Origin: Thermoplasmata archaeon
GTDB lineage: Archaea; Thermoplasmatota; Thermoplasmata; Lutacidiplasmatales; UBA184
Direction of reading: 5' to 3'
DNA length: 54,143 nucleotides
NCBI GenBank assembly: GCA_022749995.1
Contig: JAKIWO010000004.1
Coordinates: 1 to 54,143, forward strand
Shown here: piece after piece, positions 23,139 to 31,273 of the stretch
Position numbering within the stretch: position 1 is the first letter of the stretch
Layout of the letters: each line of letters starts with the position of its first letter
Program-made: the position numbers and the translations under genes
The notes under the pieces: generated by a model
The model's database searches: none
Seen by the model: only the letters and a program-made list of their open reading frames with translations
Told to the model about the DNA's origin: nothing

Positions 23139-23882
23139 CTAGTACTCCCCGTAGAACGGGGCGTCGACCGACATCGACGCGACGTCGTAGACCTCGATCT
23201 GATTGCCGTCGGGGTCCAGCAGGTAGGCTAGTCGGATCCCGTTCGGCCCGGTATGGAACGGGAACTCCCGGAACGGCCTCAGGTCGGCCGGCTCGCAGCC
23301 GATCGCGTGCGCTTTTTCGAGGACGCGTGGGACGTCGGGCACCCGCACCCCGATGTGGTCCAGCGCCTCTCCGGCGACGAACGGAACGCCGAACTGCCCT
23401 CCCGGCGGATACCAGTTCAACTCGAGTTGCTGACCGGTGCGCGGGTGGCGGAGCATGACGTTCCGGGAGTGGAGCTCCGCGTTCACGCGAGCGGGAGTGA
23501 CCGGCTCGAAGCCGAGGATGGTCGTGTAGAATAGGGTGGATCGCTCAAAGTCGGTCACGCGCAGTCCGAAGTACGTGACCAGTGGGATCCCCGGACCCAT
23601 CTGCGATGCTGCGGCAAAGGTGCGATGCGAGGGACGCCCGTCGATCAGTTGCTCGGGCACGGACGGGGGTCCGTCGGGGAATCGGTCCAGGAAGCGAGCG
23701 GGGTCGGTCCAGAAGGAGAGGCAGCTGAACCCGTCCTGGGTCCCTTCGCGTAGGACATACGCCCCGTAGCAGCCCGGGGATCCGAACAGGAGCGCCGCCC
23801 GTTGCTCGAGCGCTTTCAGCAACTCCCTCTCGGCACCCGATCGTGGACGGAGCGAGAGCATCTCGACGTACATGGCGGGCAC
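23139..23882 (-). CDS. fusion of an ABM-like (dimeric alpha/beta barrel) domain and a VOC domain
   Basis: 247 residues. Residues 1-85 (MYVEMLSLRPRSGAERELLKALEQRAALLFGSPGCYGAYVLRE ... SFWTDPARFLDRF) resemble antibiotic-biosynthesis monooxygenase domains. Residues ~100-247 form a VOC domain with GLRVTDFERSTLFYTTILGFEPV, an internal DHIGVRVPDVPRVLEKAHAIG, and RLAYLLDPDGNQIEVYD, keeping His and Glu positions of the metal site. The start GTG at 23882 is 27 nt from a TATA box (GGTATAAGCG). The substrate is unknown. Confidence 0.78.
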   Translation of the reverse strand: MPAMYVEMLSLRPRSGAERELLKALEQRAALLFGSPGCYGAYVLREGTQDGFSCLSFWTDPARFLDRFPDGPPSVPEQLIDGRPSHRTFAAASQMGPGIPLVTYFGLRVTDFERSTLFYTTILGFEPVTPARVNAELHSRNVMLRHPRTGQQLELNWYPPGGQFGVPFVAGEALDHIGVRVPDVPRVLEKAHAIGCEPADLRPFREFPFHTGPNGIRLAYLLDPDGNQIEVYDVASMSVDAPFYGEY

Positions 23883-24101
23883 GCCGCTGCGATTCGTGCA
23901 CGTCGCTTATACCTAGTCGCGGGGCCCGAAGGCAGCCACCCGGCCGGCGGCCCAACGGTCGTACGCCGAGCCGTCCCGGCTCTGAGGATTCGGTACAGTG
24001 GTCGAATGGATCCGCCGGCCCGTACACCGGGTCGGCGAGGACTCCGCGGTCTGGGTGGCACAGTCCCGGTACTGTTACTAGCCGCTCGTAGCTGTCGGCT
24101 C

Positions 24102-24980
24102 ATGGCCGCGGAGCGGGACGTACGGGTCGGCGATGGCCGACGATTGAGGCTGACCGAGGGCGGAGCAGCGTCGGGGCCGGCCGTGTTCGTCCTGCACGGC
24201 TCCCCCGGAATGGGTGACCTGTACGAGCCGCACGTCCGCGACGCCCGGGCGCGAAGGGTGCGCCTCATCGGCCACGACCGGTCCGGCTACGGGGATTCCA
24301 CCCCGCACCCCGGCCGCAGCATTGCGGACGAGTCCGCAGACGTGGCGGCGATCGCCGACGAACTGGGAATCGACCGATTCGGGGTCTGGGGATTTTCCGG
24401 CGGGGGCGCTCTCGCGCTGGCCTGCGCCGCCCAACTGCCGAAACGCGTAGTCGGGGCCGCGTGCATCTCCGGCCTTGCTCCGAGGGGGGCGGACGGGCTC
24501 GACTGGCTCGCCGGCATGGGGGAGTCGAACGTCGAGGAGTTCCGTCAGCTCCTCGAGGACCGACCGGCCTGGGAGCGCAAGACGACCGAGGAGTGCGCCG
24601 CCCTGGCGAGCGCCGATCTGGCGCAACTGACCTCGAGCATGTCCACGCTCCTGTCCGAGGTGGACCGGGCAGCGTTCCAGGGTGACCTCGGGCGCTACTT
24701 CCACGGCATCATGACCGGGGGAGTTCGGCACGGTAGCGACGGCTATCGGGACGACTCGCTGGCCCAGATGCAGCCGTGGGGATTCGACGTGCAATCCATC
24801 CGGGTCCCGACCCAAATCTGGCACGGCGCACAGGACCGATTCGTTCCCTACACGCACGGTCAGTGGCTAGCCGCCCGGATCGCCGGAGCGGAGGCGCATC
24901 TCCTTCCCGTGGAGGGGCACATCACGCTCTACGAGCACGCGGTTCCGCAGGTCCACGCTTGGCTCGCCGCCCGGTTCTGA
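24102..24980 (+). CDS. alpha/beta hydrolase
   Basis: 292 residues from the ATG at 24102. All landmarks of the fold are present: oxyanion loop VLHGSPGMGDLY, IGHDRSGYGDSTPHPG, nucleophile elbow GFSGGGALAL (G-x-S-x-G), then a helical cap (~150-220), catalytic Asp in GAQDRFVPYTHGQWL and His in VEGHITLYEH. It hydrolyses an ester, amide or epoxide; proline-iminopeptidase-like and haloalkane-type relatives share this layout. It stands alone between convergent and divergent neighbours. Confidence 0.9.
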   Translation: MAAERDVRVGDGRRLRLTEGGAASGPAVFVLHGSPGMGDLYEPHVRDARARRVRLIGHDRSGYGDSTPHPGRSIADESADVAAIADELGIDRFGVWGFSGGGALALACAAQLPKRVVGAACISGLAPRGADGLDWLAGMGESNVEEFRQLLEDRPAWERKTTEECAALASADLAQLTSSMSTLLSEVDRAAFQGDLGRYFHGIMTGGVRHGSDGYRDDSLAQMQPWGFDVQSIRVPTQIWHGAQDRFVPYTHGQWLAARIAGAEAHLLPVEGHITLYEHAVPQVHAWLAARF

Positions 24981-25049
24981 CCGGGTCCGACGGCGCGCCT
25001 TGCCGGACCGCCAGGTGCCGTCCGGCCGGGCGCCAAGAACGGGGGATCG

Positions 25050-27215
25050 CTAGTAGAGCCAGGTGCCTCCCGCTTGGTTGAACCCGTTGAGGTAAACCAC
25101 GGTCTTGTCCACCGGGTCGGCCGCGCTACCGGCCACGTAGTCCGCTCCAGGGTTGTTCGCGGGCGAGAGGGCCGTCCAGCCTCCTCCGACGAAGCTCCAC
25201 GTGTCCGACATCGCCACGGACCCTACGCCGAGCCCTCCGTACAGGAGCACATACCCGTCCAGGGGGTCGTACACAGCGCTTCCGCCGACCGTCCCCGGAG
25301 GGGGAACTCCGGCCGACGCGGTGATGTTGGTCCAGGTCCCACCCAGATAGCTCCACGTGTCGTCGAGGTAGATCGTCGAGCCGTTCTGGCCCCCGAACAG
25401 CAGCACGTAGCCATCCCAGGCATCGTACACCATCGCGGAGGCCGCGCGACCAGAGGGAGCCGGCCCGCAGGTCACGCACGCCGGCGGCGCGAGCGCGGTC
25501 CAGGTGCCCGCCACAAAGGTCCAACTGTCGTTCGACCAGGCGACGTGCGAGGCATTCGGCGCGTACTCCTCTCCCCCAAAGAGGAGGACATACCCATCCG
25601 CCGCGTCGTACACCATCCCCGAGAGCACCCGGGGACGCGGTGAGATGGCGGGGAAGAGCTGGGTCCACTTTCCTCCCAGGTAGGTCCAGGTGTCGTTCCC
25701 GTAGGTCCCGGTCACCGTGACCTCTCCGCTGAAGAGCAACACGTACCCATCGGCCTGGTCGTACGCCAGACCGAAGGCGACCCGCCCGGAGGGTGAGACC
25801 GCGGGTCGGAGCTGGGTCCAGTGTCCGTGGGCGTAGCTCCAGGTGTCGCCCAACAGGCCGCCGATATTCCCGTTATTGATGCGCGCGCCGCCGAAGAGGA
25901 GCACGTACCCATCGGCCTCGTCGTAGACCATGCTCACGATCACTCGAGCCGGCGGTCCGGACGTGGCGACGTGGAGCCAGACATCGGCCTTGAACGTCCA
26001 GGTGTCTCCGAGCCCCGCGCTGTGGTTTCCCCCAAAGAGGACCACCTTGTTGAGCGCGCTGTCGTACGCCGCGCTGGCCATCGCCCGGGAGCTCGGCGGC
26101 GTGGCCGGTGCGAGCTTGGTCCAGCTGGCGTTGACGAACTGCCACGTGAACGCCGAGTTGACGCCGCCGGAGCTCCGACCGCCGAACAGGACGAGGTAGT
26201 GGTCGATGGTATCGTTGGTCAACGTAGCGCCGAAGACGGCGACCGGGATCGTGGCGGGGTGGAGCTGGCTCCAGTGCCCGCGGGTGAAGTTCCACGTGTC
26301 GAGGAAGACGGCGCCGAGGCCCGTCTCACCGCCGAAGAGCACGACCCAGCCGTGGGTGTTGTCGTAGCCCAGCGCCATGTTCTCGCGCGCGGTCGGGGGC
26401 GTGGCCGGGCTCAGCGTCGTCCATGCGCCGCCGACCCAGGTGAAGGTGCTGGACCGGACGGTCCCGCCGGAGGGGGAGCCACCGAACAGCACGAGGTAGG
26501 AGTCGTTCGTGTCCCAGACCATGCCCGCACCGGCGGCGGCCGGCGGAGGGGACCCGGGCGTCAGGTGGGTCCAGGCTCCGTGCAGGAATTTCCACGTGTC
26601 TCCCAGCCGGCCGCCGGAACCCAGCCCGCCGAAGAGGAGCATGTACCCGTCCTTGTAGTCGTAGGCGATCGCTGCACTGGCTCGGGCCGACGGACTCGTC
26701 GCCGGCGTCAGCTGCGTCCAGAGCCCGTTGTACGTCCACGTGTCCGACAGGAAGCTCCCGTTCCATCCGCCGAACAGCACGACGTACCGGTCCGCTGCGT
26801 CGTACGCCATCGCCGCCGCAGATCGGGCGGAGGGAGAAAGCGGATGCGCGGTCCAATCCGGTAGGGTGGTGGTGCTCGGGTGCGGGCTGCGTGGGGCCGG
26901 AGGAGCGGAAGCATGGGGTGGACTGCAACTGTAGGACCCGCTCCCGGAGGCACTGCTGCAACTCCAGGCGCCCCCCGCCGCGGGCCCGGCACCCTGAGCC
27001 AGCGACGCGGCGGCCCGCTCGAGTTCGGCCGGAGCGCGTAGGAGTGCGGCGGCTGCGGAGCGGGCCAGCGCCGATGTCGCAGGTATCAGGGCTCGGTCCG
27101 CGCTGACCAGGGTGGACGATAGCACTAGCACAAGCGTGACCGCTAGGAGCGCGGCCGTCCTTCCCCCGCGCGATAGTCTGCGCTCCATCCCTCGCCGCTT
27201 CGACGTCGCAACCAT
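25050..27215 (-). CDS. secreted kelch-repeat protein (about 12 repeats)
   Basis: 721 residues. An N-terminal signal (RTAALLAVTLVLVLSSTLVSA) is followed by a Ser/Ala-rich linker and then 11 clear kelch units of ~50 residues, each with a core like VYDAADGYVLLFGG, then DTWTY and WTQL. A degenerate twelfth unit (AADPVDKTVVYLNG) closes the protein. There is no C-terminal membrane helix, so it is probably released or held by other surface proteins. Kelch units form beta-propeller blades. Start alternatives are 27215 and 27191; both keep the signal. Confidence 0.87.
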   Translation of the reverse strand: MVATSKRRGMERRLSRGGRTAALLAVTLVLVLSSTLVSADRALIPATSALARSAAAALLRAPAELERAAASLAQGAGPAAGGAWSCSSASGSGSYSCSPPHASAPPAPRSPHPSTTTLPDWTAHPLSPSARSAAAMAYDAADRYVVLFGGWNGSFLSDTWTYNGLWTQLTPATSPSARASAAIAYDYKDGYMLLFGGLGSGGRLGDTWKFLHGAWTHLTPGSPPPAAAGAGMVWDTNDSYLVLFGGSPSGGTVRSSTFTWVGGAWTTLSPATPPTARENMALGYDNTHGWVVLFGGETGLGAVFLDTWNFTRGHWSQLHPATIPVAVFGATLTNDTIDHYLVLFGGRSSGGVNSAFTWQFVNASWTKLAPATPPSSRAMASAAYDSALNKVVLFGGNHSAGLGDTWTFKADVWLHVATSGPPARVIVSMVYDEADGYVLLFGGARINNGNIGGLLGDTWSYAHGHWTQLRPAVSPSGRVAFGLAYDQADGYVLLFSGEVTVTGTYGNDTWTYLGGKWTQLFPAISPRPRVLSGMVYDAADGYVLLFGGEEYAPNASHVAWSNDSWTFVAGTWTALAPPACVTCGPAPSGRAASAMVYDAWDGYVLLFGGQNGSTIYLDDTWSYLGGTWTNITASAGVPPPGTVGGSAVYDPLDGYVLLYGGLGVGSVAMSDTWSFVGGGWTALSPANNPGADYVAGSAADPVDKTVVYLNGFNQAGGTWLY

Positions 27216-27390
27216 GGTTTGCTTACCCCTTGAGCGCGGGCCGTTGCCGGACCGCTCGGCCCAGTAGCCGGTTCCGGAGCATAATGCCCGCAGCCGGAGC
27301 TACTCCCGCACTATCCGCGCCCTGCCGGGGTGCTCGCCCCTGAGCCGCGTTGGCGGCGCTTCCGGACGGTAGCCCGCGATGGATACCGAT

Positions 27391-27930
27391 TCAGCGGGAG
27401 CGCGTCCGTGGCCGCGTCGTGCGACGCGCCCGGCCGGCCTTCGTCCGGGCGTAGTCGGCGGCGAGCGACTTCCGGAACGCACTCCACAGTCCCCGCAGCT
27501 CCGACTCGAACCGCTGGCGGGTGGGTTGCTCGGTGTGCCAGAGGGAAGGACGCCGCCGCATTCGAATCTCGAGCTCGGTCCCGCCGGACGCGAGCGTACG
27601 CAGCCGGTAGTCGATCTTCGCATCCCGGACATTTCCGGTAGAATCCGCGCTCCAGCCGTCCGGAGGGCGGAGGGCAACCAACGTGCGGCGCCACCGCCAG
27701 CCCGTGTCCGTCCACCACGCGTCCTCGAAGAGCACCTCCCGCGAACTCTGTCGCAGCACTCGACGCTCGTACGACTCATCGGCCCGCTCCCCGTCGTCGG
27801 CTCCGAAGTCGGTGCACCATCGATACACGTACGGCAGCGGCGCGGGAAACCGCACTTGGATCCGATACTCTGGAGGTGGCCAGCCCGGCCGGCCAGCACT
27901 CCTGCGAGGGATCACAGTTCGTCCCTTCAC
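27391..27930 (-). CDS. SRPBCC/START-like (polyketide cyclase/AHSA1-type) protein
   Basis: 179 residues from a GTG at 27930, 25 nt downstream of a clear TATA box (GCTATATGG). The segment YRIQVRFPAPLPYVYRWCTDFGADDGE at the start and RRTLVALRPPDGWSADSTGNVRDAKIDYRL, GGTELEIRMRRRP later follow the helix-grip fold that binds hydrophobic ligands in a deep pocket. The C-terminal ~20 residues are Arg/Thr-rich. The ligand is unknown. It is divergent from the winged-helix gene. Confidence 0.75.
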   Translation of the reverse strand: MKGRTVIPRRSAGRPGWPPPEYRIQVRFPAPLPYVYRWCTDFGADDGERADESYERRVLRQSSREVLFEDAWWTDTGWRWRRTLVALRPPDGWSADSTGNVRDAKIDYRLRTLASGGTELEIRMRRRPSLWHTEQPTRQRFESELRGLWSAFRKSLAADYARTKAGRARRTTRPRTRSR

Positions 27931-28092
27931 GAGGAGGCGCAGCGGCTCCGTCCATATAGCGGGGGGGCGGGACTGCTATGGACCCCCCTTCGCAGGACTC
28001 CGGGAGTGAGCACTCCCGCGGGATTGAGGCGGCCCCGAGCGCTGCCGGCTTCCGACAAACGTTCAAGTAACCCTGACCGCTTTTGGCCCGAC

Positions 28093-28500
28093 GTGCCTTC
28101 GACTCCTGCGCGCACCGGAGCTCCCCCTCACACGGCGGAGGCGCCCTCGGCTTCGGAGACGCAGCAACTCGTCGATCGGATCCTCAACGAGCTCGAGCTC
28201 CTCGGCCGCAACGTCGACATTTTGGAGCAGTTGAGCAGCAATCCCCCCATGGGGATCATCCGACTCGGGGAGGCGCTCCACCTGCCCATTCACAAGGTCC
28301 GGTACTCACTCCACCTGCTCGAACGGGAAGGCGTGATCCAGCCCTCCGCGGACGGAGCGGTGGTGACGGACCGGGCCAAGCAGTTCTGGGAGTCGCTCGA
28401 TGAGTCGCTCGAGCGGATGACCGGCCTCATCCAGCATCTCAAGGAGCGCGCGGCCGAGTACAACCGCCGGTCGACGGCGCCGGGCCGGAAAGGCTATTAG
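28093..28500 (+). CDS. winged-helix transcriptional regulator
   Basis: 135 residues from a GTG at 28093, with a TATA-like AAGTAACC ~27 nt upstream; the track runs to 27379 through shadow. Residues 25-100 form a winged helix: ETQQLVDRILNELELLGRNVDILEQL, then GIIRLGEALHLPIHKVRYSLHLLEREGVIQPSADGAVVTDRA. A C-terminal helix (LERMTGLIQHLKERAAEY) probably dimerises. It has no ligand domain. Targets are unknown; it lies 26 nt before two tRNA genes. Confidence 0.75.
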   Translation: MPSTPARTGAPPHTAEAPSASETQQLVDRILNELELLGRNVDILEQLSSNPPMGIIRLGEALHLPIHKVRYSLHLLEREGVIQPSADGAVVTDRAKQFWESLDESLERMTGLIQHLKERAAEYNRRSTAPGRKGY

Positions 28501-28526
28501 CGGCGCCTCGGGTCGCCGCGGCCGGT

Positions 28527-28627
28527 GCCGCCGTAGCTCAGTGGCAGAGCGATCGGCTGTTAACCGAAAGGTCAGCGGTTCAATGGGTCCGGAGCCCGCT
28601 CCGGACCGGAAACTCCGCTCGGCGGCG
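28527..28627 (+). tRNA. tRNA-Asn (anticodon GTT) with an intron in the T loop
   Basis: Acceptor GCCGCCG/CGGCGGC with discriminator G, D arm GCTC-AGTGGCA-GAGC, anticodon loop CTGTTAA (GTT), T stem AGCGG/CCGCT. The T loop contains 36 nt where 7 are expected. The surplus ~29 nt (about 28585-28613) fold as a perfect 9-bp hairpin, GGTCCGGAG-CCCG-CTCCGGACC. Splicing AAT|G ... AC|T leaves the normal loop TTCAATT. There is no intron at the canonical position 37/38. One mismatch (A27-A43) ends the anticodon stem. Confidence 0.88.
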
Positions 28628-28641
28628 CCCTCTCGGTGCGT

Positions 28642-28714
28642 GGGCCCGTAGCTTAGTGGTTAGAGCGACCGGCTCATAACCGGTCGGTCGGCGGTTCGAG
28701 TCCGCCCGGGCCCA
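28642..28714 (+). tRNA. tRNA with CAT anticodon (Met elongator or Ile2)
   Basis: GGGCCCG/CGGGCCC acceptor with discriminator A, anticodon arm ACCGG-CTCATAA-CCGGT, T arm GGCGG-TTCGAGT-CCGCC. There is no intron and no encoded CCA. The sequence does not settle whether it is elongator Met or the Ile tRNA whose C34 is modified. It is not an initiator, since the three G-C pairs of the initiator anticodon stem are absent. Confidence 0.92.
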
Positions 28715-28745
28715 TCAGTTGGGGCTCGAAAGCGTGCCATGAGCC

Positions 28746-28761
28746 ACGGTGTGAACACCGT
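28746..28761. repeat. perfect palindrome after the tRNA pair
   Basis: ACGGTGT-GA-ACACCGT, a 7-bp inverted repeat with a 2-nt centre, in the 194-nt gap before the TrmB-like gene stop. Short GCCATG/CATGGC arms flank it. It could be a terminator-like hairpin or an operator; nothing else is visible in the gap. Confidence 0.4.
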
Positions 28762-28908
28762 ACGGACCGATCCGGCATGGCTCGAGGAGGCTTCCGCTCA
28801 TCGGCCAGCCGATGCGGCTCGACTCGGTAACGTCCGACCCCCCGTGGGCGCGGGAGTGCCGGCGAGCCCGAAATCCGCCGAGGAGCGATGGCGGGAAGCG
28901 ACCGGGGA

Positions 28909-29760
28909 CTAGCTCCCGCGAGCACCGCCGGAGGCGGAGGCGCGAGAGCGCCGAGGCTCCGGGACCTCGAGCGGTCGGGCGGTTTCCCAGGCCCGGTCAA
29001 AATACGCTTGCTGGGCGGTCGCGAAGTCCGGCGTATCGGTCCACATCGCAATCTCGTCGACCGAGCGACGGCCGGTCTCGGGCACGATGAAGACGAGCGC
29101 CTCCGTCCGGTCGATGACCGTGATACGGGCGCGCTGCGGGTCGAGCGTCCTCACGCTGATGTTCGGGTACTTCCGCCGGGCCGCGTCGAACCGGCGCAAT
29201 GCCACCGGAAGCCGGGAATCTTGCTCGAGGATCATCCGGAACCTTCCCCCGCGCCGGAGCAGCGCGGTGAGGGAGTCGAAGGTCCGCAGCCCCGCCGACT
29301 CTCGAAAGGAACGGAACGTCAGCATGGCGCACACCTCCTTCTGCGCCCGTGCGAGCGCCTCGCGAAGGATGGGGTAGACCGCAGCTGACCCCGTGATGAG
29401 TTGGAAGCGGGGGGATCCATCCACGATCGATTGGGTGAGCGCCGGGAGCTGCTCGGCGAGGTTCCGTGCGAGGGCCACGTCCTCCTCGAGCGCTCGGCGT
29501 CGCTCCGTGAGGCTGCGTTCGAAGAGGACGGTGGGGGACAGTGCCACGTACCGACGCGGGCGCTCGGCCGTGATTTGCACGAGGCCCCGTGCGCGCATGC
29601 TGTCGAGCGTTCGATACGCCACCACCCGGTCAATTCCGGCGGCCCGGGTGATCTCGCGCGCCGTGGCACGGCCCTGATGGAGCAGAAGCAGGAACAGTCG
29701 CGCTTCCCGGTCGTGGAAGCCGAACCGGCCCATCGACTCGAGCACCTCTCGCTGCTCCAC
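28909..29760 (-). CDS. TrmB-family transcriptional regulator
   Basis: About 283 residues from a GTG at 29760; the track start at 29817 lies upstream of the TATA-like box and is unlikely. The N-terminal winged helix (GFHDREARLFLLLLHQGRATAREITRAAGIDRVVAYRTLDSMRARGLV) is the TrmB type. It is followed by a coiled coil (LFERSLTERRRALEEDVALARNLAEQL) and the PLD-like effector domain (RFQLITGSAAVYPILREAL ... RITVIDRTEALVFIVPE). No sugar-binding domain is obvious. It is divergent from amt and separated from it by a palindrome, suggesting it controls amt (inference). Confidence 0.86.
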   Translation of the reverse strand: MEQREVLESMGRFGFHDREARLFLLLLHQGRATAREITRAAGIDRVVAYRTLDSMRARGLVQITAERPRRYVALSPTVLFERSLTERRRALEEDVALARNLAEQLPALTQSIVDGSPRFQLITGSAAVYPILREALARAQKEVCAMLTFRSFRESAGLRTFDSLTALLRRGGRFRMILEQDSRLPVALRRFDAARRKYPNISVRTLDPQRARITVIDRTEALVFIVPETGRRSVDEIAMWTDTPDFATAQQAYFDRAWETARPLEVPEPRRSRASASGGARGS

Positions 29761-29796
29761 CGATGCTGCTCCCGAGGGACGTAGCCGAGCGGCGCC

Positions 29797-29831
29797 AGAT
29801 AAGGAGTTGTGGCCCACAGTTGTTACAACTC
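29797..29831. promoter_or_regulatory. operator-like AGTTGT half-sites between the TrmB-like gene and amt
   Basis: GAGTTGT (29804-29810), AGTTGT (29818-29823) and ACAACTC (29825-29831). The last two make AGTTGT-T-ACAACT, a perfect inverted repeat. A minus-strand TATA-like CTTATCT (29797-29803) abuts the first half-site. The amt TATA box (GCGTATAAGG, ~29901-29910) lies 70 nt further right. Confidence 0.6.
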
Positions 29832-29961
29832 GACTCGGGCCGATCCACGGGAAAGGAAGCGCGGGCCCGCCCCGCCGGGCGCGTCAGGTCCGACGCAGGG
29901 CGTATAAGGGGGAACTTCGCGTCGAGTCTTTCCGGAGCGGTTGGACGGGCGAGTCGCACGC

Positions 29962-31242
29962 ATGGACACGACCTCGCTGGTGAACAATCTCTGGCTCCTC
30001 CTAGCTGCGCTCCTCGTCTTCACCATGACCATCGCCGTCGGCTTCCTCGAAGTCGGCGAGCTCGGGGAGGATCTCTGGCCGAGCCTGCTCAAGACCACGA
30101 TGATCAGCGGCTCGGGTCTGTTCTTCATGGCCCTCGTCGGATTCAACATCGCCTTCGCCCCGACGGTCCTGCACGGGTTCATCGGCAACCCCGTCTACAC
30201 GGGCGCCTTCCTCGGCGGCTTCGACCCGTCGACCTCGCTCTCGGTGTGGTGGTCGCAGGGTCCCTCCCACGGGAACACCGGACTCTACCTCGGGACGTAC
30301 TTCCTGTTCGAGGTCGCCTTCGCCACGGTGACGCTCGCACTCGTGGGCGTCGTCATGCTCCGGAAGGTGAAGCCGGAGGCATTTGCGCTGTACACGATCC
30401 CCTACTTTGTTCTCATCTGGAATCTCCCGGCCGCCTGGATCTGGAACCCGGAAGGTTGGCTGGCGAGCATGGGCATGGTCGACTTCGCCGGTGGGCTCGT
30501 GGTGCACGGGGCCGCCGGCGCAGCGGGCCTGGCGTTCCTCGTACAGATCTGGCGGGAGGAGCGCGCGCGGGGCCTCACCGAAAGCCCCCAGACATCGATC
30601 AAGATGGTACCTACTTGGCTCACGCTCGCGATCCTCCTCCTCTGGGTCGGTTGGTTCGGCTTCAACCCCGGCAGCGTGCTGCAACTGAACGCGGAGGTTC
30701 CGGTGGTCGTCCTCACCACCTTCCTCGCGGCCGCCACCGCCTTCCTGTCCACGATGGGCTGCCAGTACCTGATGACCCGACGCGACCCGGGCCCCCTCTG
30801 GGCGGTGAACGGGATCCTGATGGGACTCATCGTGATCACTCCGCTCGCCGGATTCGTCAGTCCCGCCAGTGCGGTCGTGCTGGGCCTCCTGTGCGGCCCC
30901 CTGTTCATCGCCGGTGAGCGGTACGTCGCCCGGCTCACGTGGTGTTCCGACCCGGTCGGGCTCCTCCCGGGCCACCTGCTCGGCGGGCTCTTCGGCGTCG
31001 GAATGATCGCGTTCTTCACCCAGACGCAGTTCGCCACACTGTCGGGCGCCCCGACAAGCCTCCCGAACGGCCTGCTGTTCGGCGGGGGGATGCCGGCGGT
31101 CCACCAGCTCGGGATCGAGATGTTCGGCGTGGTGGTCGTGATGGCCACCGTCTTCGCCCTCTCCTTCGTCGCGGTGTGGGCGATCGCGAAGGGGCTCCGT
31201 GGGCTCACGCGCCCTGAGCTGTATCGCACTCCTTCGGGCTAG
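29962..31242 (+). CDS. amt: ammonium transporter (Amt/MEP/Rh family)
   Basis: About 426 residues, 11 transmembrane helices. The pore histidine pair is present: DFAGGLVVHGAAGAAGLAF (conserved Asp and first His) and GGGMPAVHQLGIEMFGV (second His). WVGWFGFNPGS is a family signature. The N-terminal region (GFLEVGELGED ... NIAFAP) is somewhat divergent. It carries ammonium into the cell. No glnK/P-II gene follows, unlike most archaeal amt loci. The ATG at 29962 is chosen; a TTG at 29941 is closer to the promoter. Confidence 0.94.
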   Translation: MDTTSLVNNLWLLLAALLVFTMTIAVGFLEVGELGEDLWPSLLKTTMISGSGLFFMALVGFNIAFAPTVLHGFIGNPVYTGAFLGGFDPSTSLSVWWSQGPSHGNTGLYLGTYFLFEVAFATVTLALVGVVMLRKVKPEAFALYTIPYFVLIWNLPAAWIWNPEGWLASMGMVDFAGGLVVHGAAGAAGLAFLVQIWREERARGLTESPQTSIKMVPTWLTLAILLLWVGWFGFNPGSVLQLNAEVPVVVLTTFLAAATAFLSTMGCQYLMTRRDPGPLWAVNGILMGLIVITPLAGFVSPASAVVLGLLCGPLFIAGERYVARLTWCSDPVGLLPGHLLGGLFGVGMIAFFTQTQFATLSGAPTSLPNGLLFGGGMPAVHQLGIEMFGVVVVMATVFALSFVAVWAIAKGLRGLTRPELYRTPSG

Positions 31243-31273
31243 CGCCCCCGTCCTCCCCCAGGACGGATTCCTA

